From contig NC_090291.1 of the NCBI RefSeq assembly GCF_037392515.1, positions 16,271,501-16,335,500 on the forward strand: DNA of 64,000 nucleotides, written 5' to 3'. Below the pieces are notes generated by a model. It worked only from the letters and a program-made list of their open reading frames with translations. It had not been told where the DNA came from and searched no databases. The DNA comes from Haliotis asinina. Lineage: Eukaryota > Mollusca > Gastropoda > Lepetellida > Haliotidae. Made by a program: the position numbers and the translations under genes. Below, piece after piece: positions 46,301 through 58,189 of the stretch. How positions within the stretch are numbered: the stretch's first letter is position 1; each line of letters starts with the position of its first letter.

Positions 46301-49300
46301 TTAAAAATAAAATAGTGACATAAAATAAGAAATCCATGTCCACAGTGTTACCTTCAACAAGAAACTGCTAAACTAATCCAAACCATTCACCATTCTTAGT
46401 GCAAGAGAGAACCAGTTATGCAGAATGTAACACAGCGAGCGTTCTAACAGCAGTTTCAGGCGTTGGCAGATATTGATGATGTAAACTCCAGTGAATGAGC
46501 GAGTCACCTATTCACCAGCACAATATCTGTTGTAACCCAGTCAGCCAACGTGGCGTACTTTACTGAGAATGTGTAATTCTTGTGTTAACATGTACTATTA
46601 TACACTTAGGACCCAGAATACTGTAAATACATTTTGTTTTGTAAACCAGGTTCTGGTTGAGGTACCTTTGGGATTTAACCTTGAGACCACCCTTCCCATC
46701 ACTATCGGCACCATACCGTACGGCCACACTCCTGCTACTGCTGGAGCTACTGCAGGCCCCAGTACAGGTATGTCTAGTCTGCCTCCCAGACCCACAAGAA
46801 TGCTCATTAAGAAAGAACTCCTTCTAAGTCTAGAGTGACTGTTCAAGTCCAGATTATCTCAGCGCTAAGCATGAAATTGAGACTTTTTTTAGGCTACGTT
46901 AATATTTTATTTGTAAACATATACGTCTTTCCAGACAAAAAGACGAGTCCCAATTTATCCATGTTTCAGATAATATTATCTTACAACTAATCTTGTAAAA
47001 ACCTCTTTTTTAGAATGGGTGTGTGATTAAGATTTTAACACTGTTATAGTACCATGGCGGATGACACAAGAAAGAGTTTGACAGACTGTATCCATGTGAT
47101 GTATCGAAAAAGTCCTTGGTACAACAAAGTCTTGAACAGATAGGCTTTACCACATCTCCCAAACAGGTTTAAGTGAAAACGTAGGATTTTTAGGGAAAGT
47201 GACATTGACATATATACCATCCGATTGGTCTATATTGAAGATTCCTTTCAGAGATTGATGCCTCCAGTGCCATAACCTACACCAAATGCAACCGGGGATT
47301 TCAAGTCTGCCGGAAATCAGAAGGGAATTTTGTGAATTACAATTACATCCCCATGTGTGCCTACGTTGTAAATTACACGTTTCCCCCTCCAACACGCCCT
47401 ACTGCTGCTGCTGCTCCTTCAAGACCTGCTGCTGCTTCTTCAAGACCAAGTCCTGCTGCTGCTCCCGCAGGACCACGGCCTGCTGCTGCTGCTCCTTCAA
47501 GACCAAGTCCTACAGCTACTCCCTCAAGACCAAGCCCTGCTGCTGCCACAAATACTCAACCTAAACCGGTTTCTCAAAGCGAGAAGGTTCCTCCAGCAAC
47601 CTTTGTCCAAGCACCATCTCTTGGTCCTTACCAAGCTCCTTCCCAAGTTACTTCATATGTCCCCCCGCAAGCACCACTTCAAGCTACTGCTCCTCCGATG
47701 GAACTACCCCCGTCCTATGAAGATGTGCTGAGGATGGACAACCCAGCTGCTACTACAGAAACAGCTGTAACAGTAAGTAGGCAGTAGCTGGGGAAAAGTA
47801 TTCTCTCACTGTTGCTGTTCTGAAGTAAAAAATGTGTTATGTTCCCTTTTCAAACGGGACACTCCTTAAGCATAATTCTATCTTTTCAGGAGCTTAAACT
47901 GAAATTTCAGTTTGAAATGAATCCATTGTTACTAATGTATATAAAGTTTTGTTCTCTATACTTTGGCATTATTTTCAAAATGAACTTTGTTTTATAAATT
48001 TATGGGTACATATTTGTCTGCCTTTCTAGCCTGAGATGGCAGATAAGCCGTATGGGGTGCTTTTCCTTCGATTCCCAGACACCCGTGTTGAGGAGTTCAG
48101 AGACACCATTGGGAGAGAACACCAGAGTCTTGCAGAGTGTGAGGGCGAAATCATAGCATTTGCGCCACAGGTGATTAAACATGTTATCCACGAATGGAAG
48201 TTCTTCCTTGAAATTATTTGAAGCACTATCATCTCTCAACAGCACAGGACCAACAATCTAAATAGGTTCAGGATTAAGATTTCAGTGCATCACCATCTCA
48301 AAGAACAACGGGAATGCATGGCTGTTTAGATACTGTATATCTTGTTTGCATCAATGAGTTTGGTTTTACGTTGCTCTGGATAGTGTTCCAGTGTCAATGC
48401 AGTCAGAACTTAGTGCTGACGCTGGATAATCCAAGCTGTCTGTTAGGCGCTAGAAGGTTGTGGTCATGGGATAACAAGAACACATTTATACTACGTGAAC
48501 AGAGGCAGTTTTGTTAACAAAGCCACTTACCTGAGGAGAGACCACATGTATCACATGTGCTTTGCTGTGGGGCAGTCCAAAAAAATCTCAGGATTAATGT
48601 TGCCAAACACAGTCATCCATCCATGGGCTGTCTGCGCCCAACATTGTTTAACTTCATCTGATTTTTAACTTCAACACACACCACCACATATGGTTCGGAT
48701 AGAAAATATATGAGGATGTGCCAGTAACAATTTAATTATTGATTAAATTATTTTGCCTCATATAGCATGTCGATATCCTAAAAGTTTTTCTTAAATATTG
48801 AAGACCCTTCACGAACCTAACGAATGGCCAGCACGCACCTCTGTCGCCATTTTGAAGTTCCCATCTGAGGAGGTGGCAGCTGATTGGTTCAACAAGACTG
48901 ATCCAAGATGGCTGGGAACCTGTGACGCCATTGTTTTAACAATGAAGGAACAGTTCAGAGAAGGTGTGTTGACATTTTTATATATAAATTATGCCTCTCT
49001 GATGAAGAAGTATAGAACCTCACTTGAAAAGTACTGCGATCGGCAATATTCCACTTTATCAGGATGGTCTGAAAATACTCGAATGTGGACCAAGCAAACA
49101 CGTGGATTAAGCAGTTGGGTGAAGGAGAATGGTCTCAGGGGTGTCCTGCCTTCCCATCATATATGGCTACTCTCCTAATAATATACAAATAGAAAATGGA
49201 GCTGTGTGGCGTAGTGTTTTGTAGTTTTTCACCACCCCTCTTCTCTCTTAACCTCATCGTCTAACAGCCTAACTGTTAGTCATCAATAGTCTCGAAATAT

Positions 49301-50589
49301 TTCAGTACCATAATCTAATACCATCTTTATTGTCAGCTAACCACGTCTTTTCAATGACATCTATCAAGTACAAGTTGCCATTGCAAAAAGCCAAAGTCAA
49401 CAGATACACCAAACTAGCTCTTAAGACGGTGCGTCCTTTAAGGTATGTTTTATAACCTGTTTCATACATGTACAACATCAAATTGCGGAATGTTTTGTGC
49501 ATGTTTAGCCTGAAAGATATATTGCCTTAGAGACGAACATATTTTGAGTCTTAAAGACAAGCCGTTTTGCAGTCAGTGCTATCCCTGTAATATTACAATG
49601 GGGTACATGAAGTACAATGGGCTTCAGATAGTGTATTCACTGAGGAATCAAATCTGGGTCTTCAGTGGCATTAACAAACGTGTTAACCTCCGAACAACTA
49701 TGACATCTATTGAAATCGATTGGTTGCTACAGGCTGTTACAGAAGGGGGTTGTTTTGGTTTCTTCTTCCAAGTTCACACCATTACGAGGCAGCTGGGTGG
49801 AAGACAAAACGCACGTCACAGTATCCCAGTGGGAGACAATGGACCTTTACTTCGAATTCAGAAACAAAAACAAAACTGGTAAATATGTTTGTGATTAACC
49901 TCCAGGAGCTGCAGAACTGAATTTGGTGATAAGTTGTCATCGGAGCAAGAGCGTTTCTTTGTACTATGCCTTGAGTCTAAAATACACGTCTCTATTTAGT
50001 ATGGTAACTGCGATACTTTATTTGATTGTTAAAAAGAAATCAATATTCATGTTAGTAATTTTATTGCACCGATCAGGCAGGAATATCAGGAAAGGCCAAG
50101 TCCGTCTAGTGTTGTTGTCAAAAGCACTCCTGATCACACTATGTGTCTACTCTTACGTTTAGACATTGCATTTCGTTCACAGCTCCCTACAAGGAATGCT
50201 ACGATTTACTCAGGGAAATGGCTGACGTCCGGCCATCAGTTATTTTCCAATCGGAAGATTTGTCTCTCTTTCAAATGACATCAATACAAACGGCTGAGAG
50301 ATCTGACAGCCCAAGTGTTGAATTCCAGTCACAGAATACTCAAGCTGAAGCTGAAAGCAATGCTTCAGGGGAAGTGAATGAGGCTTCGCAGAATGTGAAC
50401 GAGACTTCAGGAGAACGACGGGCAGAGTCTACAAGATCTGAGAGTCCAGCGGTCGAGGTGCAGTCAGAAGATATCGATAACACTGAAAGCCAAACCCAAA
50501 GTGAGTCTTCAAGTCATGGGGAAGATGCTGACGGGGAAGATGAGGAAGAAACTGTGGACACAAAAGCCCCAGTAGCTGACTTACAGTAA
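43343..50589 (+). CDS. Arrestin gene 3: alpha-arrestin fused to tandem DUF1330-like domains
   Basis: Twelve exons: 43343-43595, 44585-44811, 45046-45175, 45284-45423, 46038-46142, 46650-46767, 47252-47772, 48030-48170, 48804-48963, 49337-49442, 49733-49878, 50183-50589; 817 residues, open throughout, all GT-AG, phases as in genes 1 and 2. The domain order is the same: Arrestin_N, Arrestin_C, Ala/Pro/Ser linker with PPSY at 477-480, two DUF1330-like units, acidic tail ending APVADLQ. It differs from gene 2 by scattered substitutions and by a two-codon net shortening of the linker. It is the recent tandem duplicate of gene 2. Unlike genes 1 and 2 it has a short 3' UTR with the conserved AATAAA only about 82 bases after the stop. 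Confidence 0.92.
45553..45845 (+). repeat. Dispersed repeat 'A' in gene 3 intron 4
   Basis: Orthologous by duplication to the copy at 31,575-31,880 in gene 2. Confidence 0.8.
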
Positions 50590-50670
50590 AGATTTTCTGT
50601 ATGGAGTCCAGATTAATGTATTTTTAAACATAACTGATGATAAAGAAATTTATTGATTATTCCTCTTCCT

Positions 50671-50676
50671 AATAAA
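50671..50676 (+). terminator. Likely poly(A) signal of gene 3
   Basis: AATAAA in cctaataaaactatac, 82 bases after the stop. Homologous to 39,112 in unit 1, where it is about 1.5 kb from the stop. Confidence 0.6.
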
Positions 50677-51349
50677 ACTATACAGATACATTAATTTGTT
50701 TGTTTCTGATGTATATTGTGGCACATAATAGGGAACAGTCCAGTGCCTAAAGGAGTGAGTGAGTGAGTTATTATTTAACGTCACATCGGCAATATCTCAG
50801 CCATATCGTGACGAGTCCTTCAGGAATCTGTGTGATTAATCCAAGCAGTTAAGTTAAACATAATTAAAAACATAATTAAAACACAATTATCATATATTCA
50901 TGACATATAATACACATTGCTGCTTGTAAGAAACCAAATAAACAAAATTATAAGCTTGCAGTCGCGATTCAATAGTGCAATATTTTGTATTTGGGCTTAC
51001 TTCCCTCGAAACGAAGCCCTCGGGAGACCGAACCCAGTCATAGCGGGTGGAAGTGTAACGACGGCTTCCGACTGGCTTGTTCATTTGCTGATACGCTGAG
51101 GGCTCATTGTGTGTACAGAAAGCTGATCTGTTTGATGAGCATTTTAGAAGTATGGTGAGTCATAAGAAAGTGAGATTCTTTATGGGTAACAACTTCTTTT
51201 ATTGTACTTGATGCGTCGTTTCAGTATGGATTCATATATCGTTGTCAAACAAAATCATATGCACTAGAAGAAGAAGTTGTACGTATATAGAGATGTTGGA
51301 TTTTGTAAATACATGTTCTCTGAATTTGCGTTCGATCCAATCAAAAATC

Positions 51350-51481
51350 ATCTCAGTAGAGATTGTGAACTACTGCGTGGCTGGAAACTGCCAATCTTCC
51401 AAGTACAAAGCAGGACTTGAAACTGGCAAGAGTTTGCACCAGTTTCTGTCAGATCCAGTCATCAGAGAAAAATGGATGTAG
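51350..51481 (+). pseudogene. THAP-domain fragment, unit 2
   Basis: Same coding fragment as 39,793-39,924 (YCVAGNCQSSKYK and on to REKWM then stop), but the initial ATG is ATC here. Loss of the start supports its being non-functional. Confidence 0.7.
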
Positions 51482-52064
51482 TTTGTTTGCAACCCACAGA
51501 CATAAAAACATGTCATGTGTACAAGTATCACACCTGCCTAAATACATAATGCGGCAGAGACAGGACTCGGGTGCACGAGTCATAAATCAGTTCATTTTGT
51601 TTATGGCCTGTGGCCTGATAGATGTCAAGTTCAAATTGCACGTGACATTCAGCTTTCTCTGAACTAAGATTAGGCTACTGCTCACGAATTCATACTCAGG
51701 GCAAGCATTTTGTTTCAAGCTTCGCGAACCTATTCACTGCGCATGCGTTATGGCCTAGCGCAGCACAGCTGTTGAAACCACTTTCCCCCCAGCGCTGGTG
51801 GAACTTTAGTGAATTGTTTGAACTCTGATTTCGCGGGCTTTTTTATCGCGTTTTATCCAACTTTATAGGTTGAATTGGCATTTTTGATGATTTGTTTCTC
51901 TAAGTGCATACCGAAAGGTATCAGAATCCGCAAAGTTGTGTTTTACGTTGCATGTGACCTTTAAACAACCATGTTTTCTAATCTGACGACTGAAAAATTG
52001 TCTATTGATTGACTATTTGTCGAGCACACCTGTCAAGAATATGTCAAGCAAGTTACTGAGTTTA

Positions 52065-52440
52065 GTTTTACGGCGCACTCACAATATTTTAACTATATGA
52101 CGCTTTTCTGAAAATAGTCGAGTCTGGACCAAACAACCCAGTGATAAAATGTCATGAGCATCGTTCTACGGAATTGAGAAAAGAAGACATGTGTCAACCA
52201 AGCCAGCGAACCTGACCATCCAACCCTGTTGGTCGCCTCTTACGACAAGCATGTGTTACTGAAGCCCAATTCTAACCAAGATCGACAAGTGAGTGAGTGA
52301 GTGAGTGAGTGAGTGAGTGAGTTTTACCCTTCACTCAGCAATATTCCAGCTATATGACGGCGGTCTGCAAATACTCTAGTGTGGACCAGACATAGTCGCC
52401 TTTTATTGCAAGCATGCGTTGCTGAAGGCCTGTTCTACCC
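52065..52440 (+). repeat. Abalone-type repeats with a (GTGA)n tract, unit 2
   Basis: Duplicate of 40,490-40,890 with a shorter GTGA tract (about 52,288-52,322). Confidence 0.8.
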
Positions 52441-52529
52441 CGGACATTGGTCACATAACAAGTAAGCTAATGGATCTTCATAGTTTTATTACAAATTCCC
52501 AGTTTTAACACAAAGTACAGGAAACATTC

Positions 52530-53070
52530 ACGCCTTTCACAGATCACTGACACAGAATTTAAAGGACACAGTCACACATTTTACAGATCACAGATCACAG
52601 ACACAGACTTTAAAGGAAACAGTCACGCTTTCTACAGGTGACAGTAACAGGGTTTAGAGGTAACAGTTACGTTGTCGTAGGTGACACTCACGCTACTAAT
52701 TGGTCCGGGGGAACACTAATTACAGGGGTGACAATAATACTATTAGCAGGTCACAGTCACATGATTGACAGGTAACAGCCAGACTTTTTACAGGTAACTG
52801 TCACGCTTATTACATTTAACAGGTACACTAATTACATGTCAGAAGCACACTAACAGTGAAAGAGACTAACACTGGGCATACTGTTTATCATATCAGAAAC
52901 AGGAAGTCACGGTCAAACAAGGACAGTGACAAACAAGCTGCAGGTCACAGTCACATCAATTACAGGTCACAGTCAAACGATGTACAGGTAACCATCACCC
53001 TATTTAAGGTAACACAATAATTAATCACAGTCACACTATTTGCAGTAATACACACTAACACGCCTTGCTC
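52530..53070 (-). repeat. Degenerate minisatellite, reversed orientation, unit 2
   Basis: Duplicate of 40,980-41,520, nearly identical (for example cttactacattt against cttattacattt). Confidence 0.8.
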
Positions 53071-53166
53071 ACAGTGTAATAAACCAATCTCTAGTTTAAA
53101 AAATTAAAAATGACCCTCTTATATACTTCCATCAGCACAGAATGTGTATTACCAAGAGGTTTCTTG

Positions 53167-53598
53167 TCAATAGGGTGAACGAATTACCAAGTGACCATTA
53201 CTATACATAAGTCTCAGTCCTCCCTGAACGTCAGGTTGAGCAAACAATATATTCACCCCGGGTAATACATGATGACTCCATGACCCTTCCCACAAATGCC
53301 TTTTGCAATTGCTCTTTAACATTTCTAATGTCTCTCTTATGTCTGGAATGTATGCATCGTTCGTAGAGAAACAGACATGTGATACTTGTCTTTGTTGTGA
53401 CGAATGAGAGATAACTGGGTCGGCTGTGCAGGTTGATAACGTCTTATGGAGGTGTGTTATTGTCTCCAGTATTACATACAATGCATTGCGACATGCATAT
53501 GATAGTTGATCGATCAGGTGACTGTAGGTATGTTGTGAGTGAGCGCCAGTATCCTCCCGTGGAGATATACAAGATATACTATCACGATAACAAAGCAT
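53167..53598 (-). CDS. Unrecognised 143-aa ORF, unit 2
   Basis: Identical in sequence to the ORF at 41,615-42,046, with the first differences appearing just outside it (for example tacttctgacc against tacttcggacc). No domain recognised. See the first copy for the alternatives. Confidence 0.3.
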   Translation of the reverse strand: MLCYRDSISCISPREDTGAHSQHTYSHLIDQLSYACRNALYVILETITHLHKTLSTCTADPVISHSSQQRQVSHVCFSTNDAYIPDIRETLEMLKSNCKRHLWEGSWSHHVLPGVNILFAQPDVQGGLRLMYSNGHLVIRSPY

Positions 53599-54376
53599 AT
53601 GTTACTTCGGACCACTTTCTAATTGGCATTGTGAAATCACATCTCGATAACGCTGCAACATACGACCCTACTTCGTGAGTATCATAAACGAGCTTTCATA
53701 GTAGTAATTACATACATAATCGTAACAGTCAACGGAATTAACCAGATGACTGTATGTTCAATAAGCTTTTATGTAGAATAGCACACACAATGCAATGACG
53801 TCATTACTTTCACCTTGAACAGTGAGTAGAAGGGCAATATGTGTTGTCTCAATAGTTTGCGCATGTGTGTGTGTGTTTTTTGTTGTAAATGTGTACTTCT
53901 GAACACGGCTGAACTTCACCTCTTTGTATATATTGAACAGCAAAAGAGATGCATTTGTAGAACAAATGAAAAGTCAAAGAAAAGTTAAGAGTTCAGGTTT
54001 ATGCCCTCTATTTAAAAACTTGACGCCCCGTTTTGCGTTCCCTCTGTTTCCTCTGCTGCTCAGTAGACCCTCTGTTTTGACGTATATCCCGTGTACACAC
54101 AGGAACCCGATATCGCACTGTTCCTTAAACATAGACCATAGATCTACACGCACGTCACATATTAATAGAGTAAAGGAGCAGCAGTTGCCATACTGGATTG
54201 TCGAGTCGACATCGACTCGCTCCGATTTCAGGGTGAAATGTACGCCAAGAATTCGGTGACATTCGAAACTATGCACACGTACCTCTCAATTATACATGTC
54301 CCCACATACCCTTCCTGATTTCCACGACACAACACCCATTTTGGTAACTTTAATACGTCCTCAAACTCGAAAATGA

Positions 54377-54920
54377 AACGTTATTGATCACTGGTCTCAT
54401 TCCTTAGTCGCCATTGTGTTGCCATGCAAACGTGACAATACGTCACGATGTCTTGTATGGCGCACAGCAAATATTTCAGCTGTGGGATGGAAGCCTGCCA
54501 AAAATCGGACCAGATTCAGTCAGTAAAGTGAAAATTTTGTTTTCCATAGGGAGAAGTGTGTTCACGAATGCATGTATCGTGCAAAGTTCAGTCATCTGGT
54601 AATTTCCGTTGACAATTACGACGCAAATATACGTCTAACAGATCAATGAGCGCTCACGGAGATACATTCCCGTACTGGGGGCGTAAATTAGAGCGTTGTG
54701 GTGATCTACTGTCATATGCATGTTGCAATGTACTGTATATAAAACAGGGAGCAATAACATCTCCTTATCACATACCACACTGCACATAACGCTGTGCTCA
54801 GTGGAGTAACAAGAACTACCTATATAATAGCTTATCAATCTAAACCTTTGACACCGTGGTTTCTAACTCGTCTCCAGAAATATATTGTTTGTTACAGTTC
54901 GTTTTCTCTGGGGCTGAAAG
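54377..54920 (+). promoter_or_regulatory. Promoter and 5' UTR region of arrestin gene 4
   Basis: tatataaaa at 54,736-54,744 gives a TATA box about 180 bases before the ATG. The surrounding sequence is not related to the promoters of genes 1-3, so regulation has probably diverged. Confidence 0.5.
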
Positions 54921-55299
54921 ATGGCGCTATTCAAGACATGCTCAGTGATTCTTGACGGCAAGAAGGAAGTGTACCGAAAGGGGGAGACAGTGACGGGGTC
55001 TTTAGAGCTGGACGTGAGACGGAACGTTACGTTGAAAGGAGTCCGTGTTTACTTGTGTGGGGCCACTCTGGTCATGTGGAACGGGTTCGGCACTCAACAA
55101 AAGGACTCTGAAAAATATTTCGAAGAGTTTTGTACCGTATTTGGAATGGAAGGTAAGGTTATGAAACTTCACAAACTTGCAATAAAGTAAAACCTGGAGG
55201 AACCATTTCCCAACGGAAAAACTTAATCAGTTAACTCAGGGGACAGCCCGATATTGCCTTTGTGTCCTGGAATTTGCACTTTGGGACAGGCATTGTGGT

Positions 55300-55441
55300 T
55301 CCATGTAAAATTTGCTGTCAGTGTTCTCAGTCCCATCCGTGGTTTGTACATTTATCATCAGCTCTATAATCCGGTACATTGTCTAATTCGGATCACTTCT
55401 TCAGCCCCAGGGAGTGCCTGTTTAAACAGCTTCCACAGTAT
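55300..55441 (+). mobile_element. Pogo/Tigger-like MITE fragment in gene 4 intron 1
   Basis: ctgtcagtgttctcagtccc, atccgtggtttgtacattta and cagcttccacagta match the element at 23,276-23,453. Confidence 0.6.
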
Positions 55442-55789
55442 TCTCTTTACGTTTCCAGATACGAGTTAAAATTAATCTTCATCATCGAGTCAGAAGCGAC
55501 CAAGTGCGTGGGACACTCAGACCCACTGATTTGGTTAAGTGAGTGAGTGAGTTTAGTGCGGAATGAGAAATTATAGCGAATGTATCCATACAGACTTTTC
55601 AGACTGTGATGTCGAACCTCATCGAACCTTTTTTTGAGTAGCATGGTAATGTGTGAAAGATAATCACATTTGAAAAAATATGCAACCACACTGACAGTTG
55701 ATTGTTGTATAGATGTCGAAATAGTTCCATTTTTATAACGTCAGATACCTGCGTCACCTCATTTCCCGGAAGTCAAAGACCGCGTACCC

Positions 55790-55980
55790 GTGGGAATCGG
55801 TATGACACATCACACCATCACATCACGCCATTCATTTGGACCAATCACCGTACAGTATCGAACTCACTCAGCCGCTCCAATGACCTAATTAAACACCTGG
55901 CTCACACCCCGCCGTGAGAACCGGTATGACACATCACGCCATGGCATCACCCCATTGATTTGGACCAATCAGCAAGTATC
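55790..55980. repeat. Partial tandem duplication, 124-bp period
   Basis: gtatgacacatcac, with tttggaccaatca downstream, occurs at about 55,800 and again at about 55,924. Confidence 0.8.
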
Positions 55981-56869
55981 AATACTTACTGGTCTACAAA
56001 CCAGTTTCAACCGGTTTTCATTTGAACTCCGCTGACAATAATCACTTGACTTGTCTTTACACCATGTTTACATGTTTACATACTCAATCACCTTTTCTGT
56101 CGCATATCTCAAAGTGTGTGACGTTGAGGCATGTGGTCATATGATATCTCCTCATATTGTTCTCTCACATGTTATATTTTCTGCCTGCTGTGTTTTGTTT
56201 GGATCCATACATATTCAGAGATGAAGCGTACATAGATGTTAATAGTTCGCCGGCTTAAGGACACATTTGCCATACTACATATGAATCAGAATGACTTACC
56301 GTTATGTCATGATTACTTTCTTTATGCGCATTATGGTATCCTGACGGGGAATGCCAGCATGTGTGTTCCATACTAAACCATGTGTATCCAAACCTCACAT
56401 GTTTGTGGCTGTATGGAATGAATCAACCACCAACGCGCATGAGATGAAAATACACATCTGTGTATCTCTCAGTCACCGCCGCATATTAGCGCCAAGAAGT
56501 CTTGGGTAGGCTGGCACAAGTCTCTAATACGTTTTATCAGAAACCGTTCATGCACTGCCCAGCTCTAGACTAAGCAGACAGTATTGCCATATAATTACGA
56601 GATTCAACGAGTTTAACCTTTAGGGTCGGCTTAAAGCAATGCTAGGCTGCATTTAAACATGTGGTGACCCACATTGCTCTAGCGAGGAGGAGCTATCATG
56701 TTTCTGTCAACTGTTACACTGGCGACAGACAGCACTGAGGGTATGCGTACGAGGCCGCTCGCAGTGTTACTAGGATGGAATTATGAATTTGCTCTGGCTA
56801 AATAGGATTGAATGAATGCCTCATGATAAGACGTTTTAAAACAAACACAAATGAATAACTTGAATATAC

Positions 56870-57062
56870 TCATATAGTGATGGGGACGGTGGGGTAGCCT
56901 AGTGGTTACAGCGTTCGCTCGTCACGCCGAAGACCCGGGTTCGATTCCCTATATGGGTACAATGTATGAGGCCCATTTTCTGGTGTCCCCCGCCGTGATA
57001 TCGCTGGGATATTGCTAAAAACGGCGTAAAACCAAACTCACTCACTCATTCATATAGTGATG
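56870..57062 (+). mobile_element. tRNA-derived SINE with target duplication
   Basis: The body (56,883-57,049) has an A box (gtagcctagtggttaca) and B box (GGGTTCGATTCCC), then gtgatatcgctgggatattg, and a tail of cactcactcatt. A 13-base duplication, tcatatagtgatg, flanks it (56,870-56,882 and 57,050-57,062), showing retroposition. This is the best preserved of the window's SINEs. Confidence 0.93.
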
Positions 57063-57239
57063 TATAGCTTTTGTTCTAACTTTGCTGCTGTGTACGTGCG
57101 CTTCCTTAGACTTCCACCAGGAAATGGTTTGTCGGACAACGCATTGGTGTAAATAGTTGCAGACTCAATGGGCAACTCCATGGGGAGCATCCACTTGGCA
57201 CACACCTTGTGACTAAAGGTGGGTACCACTCATTAAGAA

Positions 57240-57650
57240 ACAACAAAACGATAGACTGTTTTCATGGTTTATTAGCTCCGTTTTAAAATGAGAAAACTAT
57301 GGGATAGGAGCACGCCCAATAGTCTATAGTACATGTCATTGTCCTTCATCATCTTCGCTCTCTGTCTCAGATAGGGTGTCTGTATCATCATCATCCTCAG
57401 TCAACCCCTCCACCCAAGCCTCGTATTTGAACAATTTGGAAAACACATCATCATACATATTATTGCCATCTTTTACTTCTGTTAATAGTCCTTGTGTCTT
57501 TGGGCCCCACTGCATATGATACAGATAAGTAATAAAGCGAGCATACGTCTCCTTAAACGCGATCCAGGTTACTATTTTCAGTCTGGTTTGGATTACGTCC
57601 TCGCTAAAACCTCTCTTCGTCTACAGCTGGCGTTTCTCATCCAGTACATC

Positions 57651-57702
<52 letters not shown>

Positions 57703-58154
57703 GTTCCATTTCAGGACATTGCTTGTCGTGTAAATGTTGTTGTAAGTTATGGTTACTGCTAAACACTTGACCACAATAGTCACATTCTGACAGAGGACGT
57801 GGTCTCTTCACATCCTCCTCCCATTTTCTTTTCACTCGGGGTATTCCAGGAGGGCCCCCATTGGACTTTTCGGGACACCAGTTTTGCCTGTGTTTTTGCA
57901 AACCAGAAGGATCTTGCAACATGAGTCCGCAGTCATCACAAGATGACATTATACAAGGGCTGCCATCGTTTGTAGAGCCATGAAATACGTTCGGGATAAG
58001 GTTTAATGTTCAATCTTTTTAGAAGCTGCTTCACCAAGTAGGTTTTTCCACAGGAGGTCGGCCCAGAAACAATCATGCTAAACGGGTGTAAGAGTCTAAA
58101 TTCTTCCTGGGTATACTTTCCGATGAATGTGGTTGCACTGGTGGTGGCAATTGC

Positions 58155-58189
<35 letters not shown>

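Larger units (their letters stand above)
42975..54376 (+). repeat. Segmental duplication, unit 2 (contains gene 3)
   Basis: Tandem partner of 29,012-42,866, separated from it by about 110 bases. Same gene order and orientation, with the indels listed for unit 1 making it about 2.4 kb shorter. Confidence 0.9.

Noticed and set aside
57492-57770. Poly-Ser ORF on the plus strand
   Set aside because: Shadow of the ATC triplet run that encodes poly-Asp on the other strand within the Polinton-like relic.
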